DNA of 64,000 nt. It comes from Hexactinellida sp. DTS-2022 (taxonomy: Eukaryota > Porifera > Hexactinellida). A program made the translations under genes and the position numbers. The DNA is taken from assembly GCA_028753945.1 (NCBI GenBank), contig JAPNXP010000014.1, forward strand, positions 1,302,001 to 1,366,000, read 5' to 3'. Position 1 is the first letter of the stretch, and every line of letters begins with the position of its first letter. The notes below the pieces were generated by a model. That model was not told the DNA's origin, did no database searches, and saw only the letters and a program-made list of their open reading frames with translations. Positions 43,367-55,280 of the stretch are shown piece by piece.

Positions 43367-46300
43367 GTTATCTCAAGATATGCTGCACAACAACAACAAC
43401 AGTCAAATCATCTATTGAAATAATGTCTAACGAGGAATACAGAATTGTAGTGAAAGCTGATAAGATCCCAGAGGGTGAACATGAGTGAAGATTTAATGCT
43501 CGTCACAAACGAGGTAGCCATATTGATTGTTGGACAAGAAATCGAAAAACGTGACATTGTCTTAGAAAAGAGAAGCAGTGGCCTAATAAGAATTGGTGAA
43601 ACCCATCGTTCTTATGATAGCCTTCAATATCCTTTAATTTTCTGGCATGGATCTGGATACAACTTTAAAATTCTGCAACAGGATCCCATTACCAAGGCTA
43701 AAAATCCTGGGAAAAAGTTTCCTCGATGAACTTCTATGCATATCGTTTCATGGTTCGTGATGACAACTTCAACATCATTCAACGCAACAGGAATTTATTC
43801 CACCAGTTTGCTGTGGACATGTATGCCAAGGCTGAGACAGAACGGCTCACATTTATTCGACTAAATCAGAAGCAGTTACGTGTGGATGATTACATCCATC
43901 TAAGAGAGTTGTAGCTGGTGATGGAAATGCACTCGATATTGGCCAATTAGTTATTCTACCTTCATCTTTCACTGGTGGCCCGCGCTACATGCATGAAAGA
44001 ACTCAGGATGCTATTCTTATGTCCGAAATTATATGGCAGATCAGATTTATTCATAACATTTACCAGCAACCCGCTTTGGCCTGAGATTACTGAATCATTA
44101 ATAGTGGCCCAGAAATCGCACGACCGGCATTATAGTATTGCAAGAGTATACCGGAAAAAAGTGATCAAGTTGATGGATCTTCTTACAAAAGGAATTGCTT
44201 TCGGTAAACCACTATGCCAAATGTACACTATCTAGTGGCAGAAACGCGGTCTCCCACATGCTCACATATTGATTTGGCTTAGCGAAAAATCCTACCAACT
44301 ATGATAGATCATAATCAGTGCAGAGTTTCCTGACCCCGAATAATATCTCGAGCAATACAAAAAAGACAAATGGTTCATACACCGTACGGAGCTCAACAAA
44401 AATTCACTATGCATGAAGGATGGTCGATGCACAATTTTTTTTCCAAAACGCTTAGTCGAGGAAACACAGTGTGGTGAATATGGATATCCCAAGTATCGAA
44501 GAAGAGCACCTGGTGAAGGTGCTTTCTCAACAGCCGTGCGACAAGGACAACTGGGAGAGGTGTCTGTTGATAACAAATGGGTAGTCACTGGTCAGTTACA
44601 GTCCTTTGCTGTGCAAAACCTTTAATGCCCATATCAACGTAGAGTTTTGCAACTCAATCAAATCCATTAAATATGTTTGCAAATATATCAATAAGGGTAT
44701 GCGCACTTGAAAAAGAAGGAAGAGATTAAATAACTGAATTTCAACAAGGACGTTACATTTGCAGCAACGAGGCATTGTGGAGACTCTTCAGCTTTCTGAT
44801 CCATGAGTGATATCAAACAGTTATATATCTCAGCGTTCATCTAGAAAATGGCCAACGTATCTATTTACAGAGAAGACATTACATCAACAAATAGAAGTTC
44901 CCCCCAATACCACACTAACTTTGCCAAGAAGATTACTTTTCCCGAACTATACTCTATGTGGAAGTCCCAAAGTACTATACCTGGGGACAGAGTAACAAAA
45001 GTTGAAACGACGTACCCAAGGAGCAGCGGTAGAAGGATTTCACGAAATCAAGGCAAGTGATATATACGTGATGCACTTGGGAGAGTTTACACAGTACACT
45101 CCAATAACTTTGAATGTTTCTGTTTGAGGCTGCTTCTACATCATGTTCATGGTCCAACCTCATTTCAACAATTGAGAACTGTGAGTGGTCATGTTTATCC
45201 GACTTACAGAGCAGCATACAATGTGTTGGGTCTGTTGGAAGATGATTCTCATTGGAATGATACCTTATCAGAAGCTACTACTACCGATTCTTCGGCAAAG
45301 CTTACATACCTATTTGCCATCATGTTAGTAACATGTGGACTATCAAACCCAAAGCAACTATGAGAAAATCATAAGGACAGCTTTCAGAAGATGTACACCG
45401 TCAAGTGCAGGAGAAAAATCCCACTGATGAAATAAACTAGACTGATAAACATCTACAACAGGGCTTTGATATTGCTAGAAGGTTTGTTCTGTCCATGAAT
45501 GGCAAAGTCCTGCAAGACTTTGATTTACCTTGTCCAGTCCGCACCAAAGTCTCAATTGCCAATCGAGAAATCTTGAGAAACAAATTACTGCATTGACAAT
45601 ATTGGAGTCGTACAATTCAAGACAATTAACCTCAGTTAGTGCCAAATCAAGCCGCTGCATATGACAGGATGAGAGTAATTGTTCAAGAAAAGAGTGGAGG
45701 CATAATATTTTTCGATGCCCCAGGTGGAACTGGCAAGACGTTTCTCATCAATCTTCTCTTGGCAAAGATAAGCCAGAACTAGATAGCGCTTGCAGTAGCA
45801 TCTTCAGGCATTGGAGCAACTTTGTTGGAGGGAAGACGAACTGCTCATTCTGCATTTAAATTGCCTCTAAACCTGTCTCACACTGAAACTCCAATGTGCA
45901 GCATTAAAAAGGGATCTGGTTCTGCAAAACTCCTGGAAAATGTCACCTTATAGTTTGGGATTAATGTACCATGACACATAAGAGTGCGTTTGAGGCTTTA
46001 GACAGAACTTTGCAAAACATACGCAACAACAACCTTTTGCTTGGTGGTGTGTTTTTGGTGATACTAGCAGGAGACTTTCGCCATCATTGCCAGAAATCCC
46101 ACGAAGCACGCCAGCAGATGAACTCAATCCATGCCTGAAAGCATCTTACCTTTGGCAACATGTCGAAAAACTAAGCTTGACAACAAACATGCGAGTATAC
46201 TTGCAATGTGATGTTGGTGCTGTGCACTTTTTTGAACTTCTCTTGCAAATTGGGAATGGTACTATACCACTTGACCCTAATGGTCCAATTATCCTGCCAG

Positions 46301-46737
46301 TAGGTACAGGTTGTGGACTTGTGGTAATATTGTCCATACCGGAGAAGAGCTAAATAATGTGGTTTATCCAAACATTATCCAACACTATCAGGATAATAAA
46401 TGGCTGTGCGAGAGGACAATTCTTGCACCAAGAAATTGAAACAATAAACATCTCTTTACTAAAACACTACCCGGATCAGAAATATAGTAGAAGTCCATCG
46501 ATACCGTTGTTGATGCGAATAATGCTGTCCAATATCCAGTAGAGTTCCTCAATTCTTTGGAGCCACCAGGATTACCACTACACCATTTGGTATTCAAGAT
46601 TGGACCACCAATAATGTTACTTCGAAAGTTATATGCACCAAAATTGTGCCTCACGTAATTGAAGCCACAATTCTAACGGGGATAGCCAAGGGAGACGTCC
46701 TCATCCCAATAATTCTACTCTACCCAGTGGATATGCC

Positions 46738-47007
46738 TAGTGTTTAAGGTCGGAAAATTTCCAAGGAAATTTCCGGAAATTTTACATGGAAAAATTATTA
46801 TATATACCTAGTTTTTTTAAGTTTGAAAAACCATATCTATAATGTAGAGTTGTTACTGTGCGCTTGGTATTTTTCCTCATGACAGTCTAACTTAAGTAGC
46901 ACAAAAATTTTGGCAATTTCAAATAAAGTTCCTAAGCATAATTTGAAATATGTAATCTTTCCAAAAATTTCCATAGGAAACAAATTTTTGGAAATTTTAC
47001 AACACTA
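46738..47007. mobile_element. 270 bp hAT MITE in the Helitron helicase
   Basis: Ends TAGTGTTTAAGGTCGG and TTTTACAACACTA with a perfect duplication GATATGCC (46730-46737, 47008-47015). Excision restores YPVDMPFEFKRLQF. Many GGAAATTT/AAATTTCC motifs. Confidence 0.93.
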
Positions 47008-47357
47008 GATATGCCATTCGAATTCAAAAGGCTTCAATTCCAGAATAAATTAAGTTTTGCGATGACCATCAACAAGTAGCAAGGTCAGTCTATAAAGGTA
47101 GTCGGTCTCCACCTTGAATCGGCATGTTTTTCCCATGGCCAACTATATGTTGGGTGCTCTCAAGTTGGATCCAGCCCAAATCTCTACATATTAGCGAAGG
47201 ATGGCAAAATGAATCATAAATGATTAATGTTGTATCTCCTAAAGATCTGCAATAAAGTCAATATACTTAAATTAATGCATCTATACATGTATCTATCATA
47301 TATACCCACAAAATAAATTATACAAGTGAACAATAAATTTTGTGAAGGGACCGAAGG

Positions 47358-47387
47358 CCTCCGGAAAAAGCCTTCCGGAGGAACTAG
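47358..47387 (+). other. Candidate Helitron 3' hairpin and CTAG end
   Basis: CCTCCGGA and TCCGGAGG pair around an 8 nt loop and are followed two bases later by CTAG. Helitron 3' ends have a hairpin just before CTRR. The next base is C rather than the expected T, and the hairpin is closer to CTAG than usual. Confidence 0.4.
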
Positions 47388-47811
47388 CAGAAATGCGCCG
47401 CCAGTGTGTTTCGACTAGTTAGATATGAACCCAATAAATTCATCATTTAGCGCATCATAACATGATAAAATTAGCTCGTTAACTCAATAAACACTATTAA
47501 TAAATAATTTAAACCAGTGGTTATTAAATTATACAGTACTTACTTACTTAATTCAGTAAATAGTAACTGGAAAGCTAGGTAGTTGTAATTTAAATAATTT
47601 AATAAATTTATTACACAGAATTTAGCTTCTGCATTATAAATTGTTTATGAAGATAATCATATTCACTTCATTAAACCATGTATTTTGCAGAAACAAAATC
47701 CTGTGAATAAATTATTGGTAGTATATTATAGTTAATTAACCAAACAAATCAGATCACCCATATATCAGACTTTCTGAAAATAAGTGTAAATGATAGACCA
47801 ACATTAAATGA

Positions 47812-47940
47812 AATCGAAATAATAGAATAACAATAAATTAACACGAAAATAATAGAATAAAAATAAATTAACTGGAAATAATAGAATCAATAAATTAACT
47901 CGAAATAATAGAATACAATAAATTAACTCGAAATGACCGA
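47812..47940. repeat. Minisatellite 3' of the TRPA stop codon
   Basis: Four units of about 30 bp with GAAATAATAGAATAAAAATAAATTAACTC-like text (shown in part: AATAATAGAATACAATAAAT). It lies 80-210 bp past the stop and may supply AATAAA-like signals on the plus strand only. On the gene's strand it reads TTATTGTATTCTATTATTTC. Confidence 0.85.
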
Positions 47941-48018
47941 AAATAACTAATATACGTAAGTATGTATAAGTAAGTGACTAGATAATATAATAGGCTAACT
48001 GTAATTCGTACAGAGTAA

Positions 48019-50257
48019 CTAAGACTTAGCTTGCAAGACGGTTAGAATCTTATCTATCTTCCTTTCCAGAGAATTAACTTTAGTCTCAATCCCTGTAATC
48101 CTCGCGAAAATAACCGGATCACTCGCAGAGCTCTTCTTAACCTCACCAACTCCACTCGCTTCAGAAATGCAGTCACAGATCTTAGATATTTTCTCCTGTA
48201 CCCATTCGTGATTATAACTAGCTTTTTGAGCTTCCTCCCTTATTATTAGTTCGCTACCTTTGAGCTTTTCGTTTATTTCCTCCACTTGTTGTTCCATGCT
48301 TTTTCCCGGACATGATATTTTCAGATCTTCCCACATACTCAATGGGATATCCAATGAATCGATAGTGTTATATTTACGGAAAAGTTTTCCAGTAATAAAC
48401 GCTAGATTTGATTTAAGTTCTAAATTAACGACAAGCTCCATTTTATAATGCGACTCATTAGTCTTTATTATCTCGCTGTATGTCTCTGAGAGCTGAGCAA
48501 TTAGGATATTCAATAGCACAACTATAATAGTGAATGCAAATACGATATAGAGTATAACGAATACAAAGTTGACATTAAGAAGATCATCCTCTACATTACC
48601 AGGCCCTCCGTCCAATAGAAATATAATACTTGAAATAAGCGGCTTCCTAAGGTCATAGTTCATTGTTTTCATATCATTAAACCAAAACAGTTGTGAGCGA
48701 CTGGCATTCGTACAAACCTCGGAATTAAGTGAAACGGTTTGCGGTAAGGAATTCGGTTGTTGTCGAGCCGCAAGATGGATTCCGCCGAGATATGAAATAC
48801 TCAGTATTAGGACAATAACGATAAATCGCGGAATATCATGCACAAACACGCGAAACACACTTCGCACATAAGCACCTAGAGCTGGGATAATTCGCGTGTA
48901 TTTGAAAAGACGCAATGCAAATAGAATAAATGTAAAAGAAGCAAAAGTCCATTGGAAATAAGAACGAAAAATCCTCAAAATAAAAAGAATAACAAAACAA
49001 ATGAGAGCACCGGAATCAACAATATTAAACCCGATCCAATAGTTGAGTACCGCGCTTGGGAAATAAAACAGATTGCGATCGAGGAAATGGAACATTTTCG
49101 AAACATTACATATTTCCTGAATTAATTTTAAAGCTTTATTTCCTTCAGATTTTGTTATACTAATATGTTCAATGCCATCTTTGTCTGACTTCTCATGCCT
49201 TATCTGCACCCATTCTATTATAAACTCTATTACTTCGTCTATAAGGAACAAGAACCAACACAAAACACAAAATAACTCACATAGCAATCTAACAATATTG
49301 AAGGGCCCGTTGTAATCCAATAGTTTATCATCACACAAGAAAGAAGCTTGTAAGAGCGCATACGATAAAGCCAGTAGGAAAATAACATAGAAAATAAATG
49401 ACATTATATACCACCAACGATATATAACCAATTTCTTGCTCACAACAACGCTTACGATCGGATGGTATTTGAGTGTAACTTCGGGACATGAAAGCAGTTT
49501 GTGTAGCAGAGAAGGAATCATATGGTTATAGCCAGTATCCTCTGGATACTGACCTGCCGCATTGGAATCTAGGAATTTAACAGTTACATTCATACCACCG
49601 TCTGCTTTAACAGCCATTAGATCAAATATAGCTTTTAGAGTTTGGTACATTTTACTATCAAACATCTGATGGAGACACTTGGCATTTGTAACGAAGAAAT
49701 CATCAGGAGCGTATTTGATGAAAATCGCGAGAACTGACTCTTGTTTCAATTTCAAAGCTATATCGAAAGGGGTTTTTTTGTCTGAATTAGTATTTTTGAA
49801 TATTTGGAATTGTTGTGTGACACCAGACATTTTCGCAATCCGCTTAACAAGATAATCCACACAGTTAACCGCTCCATTAGTAGCTGCATGATGCATAACA
49901 GTATTCTTATCATTATCAACTTTAGCTATAGCAATGCCATAGGACATAATGAGTGGGATAAGAGAGGCGTGGTCTTCTTTAGTTGTCAGCATTAGCGGAG
50001 TGATACCGTCTGTATTAGACTCTTCAGGACGAGATCCGTGCTCCAATAGCATCTTAGCCATTTGAATCTCGCCCTTTTCAACAGCCATGTGTAGCGGGGT
50101 GGACTTCTTTGTGTCTACGGGTGTGGTTAGAATGGCGTTGTATTCGAGCAGTAGCTTGAGACAGTCCGGCTGGTTCTCGCCTATAGCCTGGAAGAGCGGC
50201 GGCCGGCCCGCGTTGTTGAGGATGTCAGGACTCATGCCACACTCCTTAAGGAGGTAT
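48019..50257 (-). CDS. TRPA1: TRPA exon 6 (last ankyrins, channel core, C-terminus)
   Basis: The acceptor TTGCACTCCCTAG precedes 50257; the shared codon AG|A gives DIVRYLLKEC across the junction. The upstream in-frame ATG at 50289 lies in the intron and is not the start. Contains at least four ankyrin repeats, six membrane segments and the coiled-coil tail. Confidence 0.93.
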
Positions 50258-53200
50258 CTAGGGAGTGCAATAGTGGCGTACAATGGCATTTATAGAGATA
50301 CAGTCGATTCCGCTTAATTAGGTCGCTGGTTAATTGGATTATTTTTCCCAGGAACAGAATAATGCCAATAGAACAAACATAAAATATTTTCGGTTAAATG
50401 GATCAAATTTCGTTATTCTGGCCAAAATTGGGTCTTAATTAATTAATTGGCTCAATATTCGCTTAATCAAATTAATATTTTCGTTAATAGGGTCAACATT
50501 CTGTTGCGTTCATATCCAGGGGCGTAGCTAGAGTTTTTGAACTGGGAGCGCACAACCGGCGCACAACATTAACTGATGGCGCATTTCTTATAATGTTTAA
50601 CATAGTATATTTTATATCCCGGGATCGTTCTTTTAGGCTCTGATGGATTTATCACTTCATATCATTTCACAGTGTAATAATGGTTATTCATTGATTGCAA
50701 ACATTGTTCCACATATCACAAATTTATTACAGCTTCACACCAAATAGGCAATAGAGACAATAATTATGAAATTATATCACTGAATATTTAATACCTTAAA
50801 TAAAACTTGCAAAGCTTCCAATATATTTATGGATGCCACTTCAAATTGTAAATGTGTCATATTATTTATTTAAATATCAAAAACATATCTATTGAATCTA
50901 TTGATATATCTCAATTCCAAGTGGGGGCGCCAAAAGGGGCGCCCCCAGGCGCCCCCCTGGCCGGCTACGCCCTTGTTCATATCACGTTGTAATAGAGTAA
51001 ATATGTTCGTATTAAATAAATACATACAGTGCAGTAGAACCTCGTTAGTACGAAGTATGAACAATAAGGGACTGTCAAAATGCATTCACCTTATCCGTAA
51101 TTCGTATTAGCCATATCATTTGTATTGAAAAGCTTTGAAGGGGACTGAAATAATGTTCGTATTAACCGTTTCTTACTACCGAGGTTCTATTGTACGTATA
51201 TAATAAATACAGTCGACTCCGCTTAATAGAGCCACCTCGGGACCAGGTTGTTTTGACCCGATTAAGCGGAGAAACCGATTAACCGAAAATATTGTAAGCC
51301 AAACTGTAATTTAGTCCTATAAATCCTGTGAAATTTTGACCCGATTAAGCGGAGAAACCGATTAACCGGTGGCTCTATTAAGCGGAGTTGACTGTAGTTA
51401 GATCCTCAAAATAGCAAATTTCGCTTATTTGCGCTTAATTAGTTCAGACTACCCTTCTGCACTATAGTATTATACAAGTGGACATTTGTGGTGATAAATT
51501 ATTTTGGGTGCGGCCTGTGCCCCAATTGCCGCACCCTGGCTACGCCTCTGCCTATATTAGAACTGATAATCCGGAATTCAGCAGAACTGACACTTTTTCC
51601 TTATCCCAATGAGCGTCGGATTATGCATGAAACCTGCATAATCCGACAATTTGCCAATATGCAAGCCGAATTTTTTCTTTATCCCAACGTGCCGGATTAG
51701 ACAGTTTCTACACTATCCTCAAAATATAATATTTTCGGTTCACTGGGTTCTCCGCTTATCTAGATCAAACTACCATCGTAACAGTAACCCGATAACCTGA
51801 GTCTACTGACCACTGATATCTGCCTGCTTACCTCACAATATCCGCTTGTCCTCCGTACACGGCTGAGTGGAGAGCTGTGTTAGTCATAGACTCGTGAGAG
51901 AGTTTAGCTTCGTTATTAACCAGCACTTTAACCGCCTCAAGCTGTCCGTACTGGGCAGCGTTGTTAAGCGCTGTGAAACCCACATCCTTACCTGACAGAG
52001 AGAATATACGTATATATAGACATGCTATGGGACATGTACGTAGATACCGAATTGCTTCGAATTGTTCCGTAGAACAAATTTATCCTAAATATTGTTGAAA
52101 AATCCAGAAAATCCGTTTTAATGGTTCTCACCGACACTATAGATACCGAAGTTGCCAAAATCAATGGAATCACACTCCAGTGATCAACTATTATGTTTTA
52201 ATATTATCATACCAATGTCATTGACCCCGGCGCTTATTCGGGAAATACGGTATTTGGATCTTAAAATCCATTGATTTTTGTTGTTTGAAAGTGATTCAAT
52301 TGTTAAAATATCTACTTCATATTCATATCACAAAGTCAATTAACTGTTCAAATAGAAACTTAATAGAGTTTAACGTATATTTTGCATTATGATCATTAAA
52401 TCAATGATCTATACCAACAGTACATTAATGTTAATTCCCTGGCCCTGCGACTTACAGACCGGATTTTTAGTATTAAGAAATGGTCAAAAAGCTTGACATT
52501 GGAGGGAGTGTGTCTAATTTCGTGTTTCTGCATTAAATAAGTTATCGTTTAAATAGCCATGGTAAATCATAACAATTAACCTATAAAGTTTGGATCAGCC
52601 CCTCCCTTGAGCAGAGCCTCTACAATCCGCGCGAATCCTCTCTTCGCGGATATCTTGAGGGGACTAAACCCTTTCGAGTTCTTCTTATCCACTTTAGCTG
52701 GAGAGGGGAGGGACAGCAGAGCGGAGACCAGATTGAGTTTGTCGTAGCCAGACGCCCAGTGTAGGATAGGCCCCAGCTCGTCTGAGACAGCCTTCTCTAT
52801 CTCCGCGTGCTTCAATAGGATCTGTGTACACAGTAGATAATAGTAGTACTAATAGAACTCGGGTATAACGTATCCCTCGGGAATAGTAAACAGCGAACTC
52901 CCGTTATAACGAAGTCGGATATAACGAAATACCCGCTTATAAAGAAATGGAGATTTTTCCCCAGAGCACTAAATGCATTCATTATAACGAATATCCAGAT
53001 ATAACGACGGGATTTACAGGTCCCAAGCACTTCACTTTATAACGAGAGTTCACTGTAAGTACGTATTATCCGTTTTTACGAACTAACTGTTACCCCACAC
53101 TGCAACTGCCACATATAAATACATAACGTATTTACTCGAATAAACACAACCTCGAATCCGGGAATACATTATCATACAACACACATAAGCACTTGACGGG

Positions 53201-55251
53201 AGTTGGTCAACAGGTTAATGGTAATTAACTTATTTATCAACTCAAATAATTTCGGGAGCCTAAAATAAATAATAGTCCCTCTTACTATTCGAGTAAATAC
53301 GGTATTACTGTTATACTAGGTTACACAAATTAGCATAGACTCAAATTGCTAGTTTTTAAAAATAAAATTAATTGAGACATAATTAAACAAATCAGAAAAT
53401 ATCGTCGACATTTTTGTTCGATATTTTTGTCACCCCCCGATATATCGAATCTTTTAATACCGTAATGCTTCGAATAAGCGCCCGGCGATTATTTTTCGTG
53501 GGCCAAATTTATCCTGAATTTTTTTTGAAAAATATATAATATCCATGTCGGTTCAAATGGTTCTCAGTGACTGACAGTATAGATACCGAAGTTGCCAAAA
53601 TCAATGGAATTACACTCCAGTGATCAACTAATGTATTTAAATTTTATCATACCAATGTCATTATTATTGATCCGGTGCTTATCAGAGAAATACGGTAATA
53701 GTAAAATAAGAATACTCACTTGTAATGTTATACAAAATCACTTTAAACTAGTCAATAAAATATATATGATAAACCATGGATAACTAGATTACCTGAATAC
53801 AAGCACTATCCTCTGTTAACATGACAGGAATCATTTTCATCTTATTCTTAGCCATCAACAGTTTCTTCCACTCTTCAACAGCTCCTTCGTTATCATACAT
53901 AGCCTTGAGACAAGCCACGCTGTTTAGCTTAGCGGCTAAATGCACTGCTGTGTTCTTATCTACGTCTTGTCCATGGTCCTGCATAAGAGAGCCAGCTGTT
54001 ATAAGCTTAATTACTGAGTTGGGACAGTCCTCGGTTATGGCTAGCAACAGTGGAGTTAGATTGGAATGGTTAGTCTGTGTGAATATGTTTTTTGAGTCGT
54101 CAGTGCTGTCAGTGCTGTCACTGCTGGTATCTTTGAATGCAAATATATTAAATAATATATTAATACGTAGAAACAAAGGTTTACGAATTGTGTATGGGTT
54201 TTCAATTTCAAGCGTTTAGAATTGTAAGAACACAAAAATCAGCATTTTTTTCCAACCCCCTGAAATTACCACATTATCAAAAAGTAATTCAGCATATCCA
54301 TAGAGCATACACGTACTTAAGCTCAGAAATTCTCAAAAATAATACATCTATTTTATTATTTTAAAAGCAATAATGACTATTTCAATACTTTGGTAAAACG
54401 TGTTGCTCTCGTTAATACGACCATGGATAAGGGGAAATATAGTCTATATAAATATAAATGCATGCAAGTGATTCCAGTTAATACGAATATCCGGATAACA
54501 TATTAAGTGGAGTCTACTGTGAGCGAATAATTTTGTGCTCCACAAAGTGTGCTAAAACAATTTATATGACGGGTTACTATTCTAAAAAATTAAGTAAATA
54601 AACATTCCAGGATGCCATTACCGTCTCTAGCAGACATCTCGTGAGTATTCGCATTAAGCACCATCTCCAGAACCTCTACATTAGCCTTGTTAGTAACCGC
54701 AGAATGCAGCAGGTTGTTCCCGGCGGAGTCTCTCTCCCTGACGTCATGCTCCGGGTACTTAGCCATCAGATACGTTAGCGTGGCGCCGCTGCCAGCGCTA
54801 GCCGCCAAGTGGAGGATGTGTACCTTCCTGCAGAGAGTAAATAACAACGGTATTGTACAGTAGATATCGGATATAAGAACACCGGTTATAAGAACATGCC
54901 GGTTATAAGAACATTATATGCAGTTCCCGACAATGTTCTTATAACCGCCATCCACTATACTAACTTCGCCTTGTCCAGTATGCCCTGCTTATACGCTGCA
55001 GAGAACAGCTGATCGCTCCCTATCCCAATCAGCTGATTTAAGAACTTAGCCAGGCTGAGAGGAGAGTCCGACTTTAGCAGGAGAGAGTTCTTCTCCAGAG
55101 CAGCTACCTTATCCTTAGAGACGTCTCTCTTCACAGAACTGTCTGAGAGAGAGCTTATCTTAACGAGATCAGCTGAGGGGAGCATGAGTACGAATTGATC
55201 CTTCTTGAAGGGGAGACAGGGCTCAGTCATGTACCCCAGTGATGACGTCAT
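48019..55251 (-). CDS. TRPA1: TRPA1-like ankyrin-repeat cation channel, six exons
   Basis: Plasma-membrane sensory cation channel. Exons: 55251-54965, 54827-54622, 54130-53793, 52821-52581, 51991-51832, 50257-48019. Phases 2,1,0,1,2 all match and the sum is 3471 nt, encoding 1156 residues (human TRPA1 about 1119). The N-terminal ~600 residues are ankyrin repeats (GNNLLHSAVTNKANVEVLEM, TALHSAVYGGQADIVRYLLK, TPLHMAVEKGEIQMAKMLLE). The last exon encodes S1 (YIMSFIFYVIFLLALSYALL), S2-S5, a pore loop (SSIIFLLDGGPG), S6 ending NILIAQLSETYSEI, and a C-terminal coiled coil (VNSLERKIDKILTVLQ). An acceptor-like TCTAACAG sits 12 nt before the ATG, so 5' exons may exist. Confidence 0.92.
50303..50516. 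mobile_element. Tigger-like MITE fragment in TRPA intron 5
   Basis: ACAGTCGATTCCGCTTAATT at 50301 matches the left end of 51210-51395. Internal GGGTCAACATT and TTAATTGGCTC motifs follow. The right end is not seen, and a hAT element starts at 50517. Confidence 0.55.
50517..50975. mobile_element. hAT-like element in TRPA intron 5
   Basis: Ends CAGGGGCGTAGCTAGAG and CCGGCTACGCCCTTG with a perfect 8 bp duplication TTCATATC (50509-50516, 50976-50983). The right subterminal region is rich in GGCGCCCCC. Confidence 0.92.
51032..51192. mobile_element. Pogo-like MITE in TRPA intron 5
   Basis: CAGTAGAACCTCGTTAGTAC and ACTACCGAGGTTCTATTG are the inverted ends; TA follows the right end. Same family as 21776. 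Confidence 0.82.
51210..51395. mobile_element. Tigger-like MITE, 186 bp
   Basis: Ends CAGTCGACTCCGCTTAATAG and CTATTAAGCGGAGTTGACTG with TA on both sides (51208-51209, 51396-51397). Internal CGATTAAGCGGAGAAACCG is present twice. Confidence 0.95.
51832..51991 (-). CDS. TRPA1: TRPA exon 5 (ankyrin)
   Basis: Acceptor TCTCTCTGTCAG, donor GTGAG|GTAAGC. Encodes GKDVGFTALNNAAQYGQLEA and TNTALHSAVYGGQADIVR, two ankyrin repeats. Confidence 0.93.
52060..52256. mobile_element. ACCGTATTT-family MITE (partial)
   Basis: The block GATACCGAAGTTGCCAAAAT and end GGCGCTTATTCGGGAAATAC match 53458-53697. The left end is degraded. Sits in TRPA intron 4. Confidence 0.6.
52581..52821 (-). CDS. TRPA1: TRPA exon 4 (ankyrin)
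   Basis: Acceptor TGTGTACACAG, donor TTTATAG|GTTAAT. Encodes ILLKHAEIEKAVSDELGPIL through KGFSPLKISAKRGFARIVEA and ends GGADPNFI. Confidence 0.92.
52891..53055. mobile_element. Pogo-like MITE in TRPA intron 3
   Basis: CAGCGAACTCCCGTTATAAC and ATAACGAGAGTTCACTG are inverted ends; TA follows the right end. It contains CCCAGAGCACTAAATGCA, also seen at 58470 and 62757. Confidence 0.8.
53458..53697. mobile_element. ACCGTA...TACGGT MITE, 240 bp
   Basis: TACCGTAATGCTTCGAATAA and CTTATCAGAGAAATACGGTA are inverted ends. Other copies lie at 27305, 52060, 55692 and inside 8851-9228. Sits in TRPA intron 3. Confidence 0.8.
53793..54130 (-). CDS. TRPA1: TRPA exon 3 (ankyrin)
   Basis: Acceptor TGCATTCAAAG, donor ATTCAG|GTAATC. 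A serine/aspartate-rich insert (TSSDSTDSTDDS) precedes ankyrin text LTPLLLAITEDCPNSVIKLI and NTAVHLAAKLNSVACLKAMY. Confidence 0.92.
54622..54827 (-). CDS. TRPA1: TRPA exon 2 (ankyrin)
   Basis: Acceptor TTTACTCTCTGCAG, donor GAGACG|GTAATG. Encodes KVHILHLAASAGSGATLTYL and AGNNLLHSAVTNKANVEVLE. Confidence 0.93.
54858..54957. mobile_element. 100 bp MITE forming most of TRPA intron 1
   Basis: CAGTAGATATCGGATATAAG and TTATAACCGCCATCCACTA are inverted ends with TA on both sides (54856-54857, 54958-54959). The intron is 137 nt (54964-54828), so the MITE and one TA account for 102 nt and only 35 nt would remain without it. Confidence 0.9.
54965..55251 (-). CDS. TRPA1: TRPA exon 1
   Basis: Starts at ATG 55251 (AACAATGACG) with MTSSLGYMTEPCLPFKKDQF; donor GCGAA|GTTAGT. 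Ends ...FSAAYKQGILDKAK. The start is tentative because TCTAACAG|TTGGATC could be a 3' splice site joining earlier exons. Confidence 0.8.
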
Positions 55252-55280
55252 TGTTAGATCCAACTGTTAGACAATATAAT

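Larger units (their letters stand above)
42745..47235 (+). mobile_element. Decayed Helitron (Rep/Pif1-helicase)
   Basis: In order: LMLNNGKAQLPNLEHPPELL, IRKYNSCFQMISYG, NEYPRYLQIYFMGDDFAEAI, then the Helitron Rep region (THRSYDSLQYPLIFWHGS, QFAVDMYAKAETERLTFIRL, VILPSSFTGGPRYMHERTQD, PDLFITFTSNP, WQKRGLPHAHILIWL), and the Pif1 helicase with Walker A APGGTGKTFL at about 45720, ALAVASSGIGATLLEGRRTA, and the C-terminal FEFKRLQFQNKLSFAMTINK with HGQLYVGCSQV. Stops and shifts occur throughout, so it is inactive. Three MITEs interrupt it. AATAAAG follows at 47252. Confidence 0.88.

Noticed and set aside
50257..50289. ATG at 50289 as the TRPA start
   Set aside because: The acceptor at 50258 and matching phase with exon 5 place 50289 within an intron.
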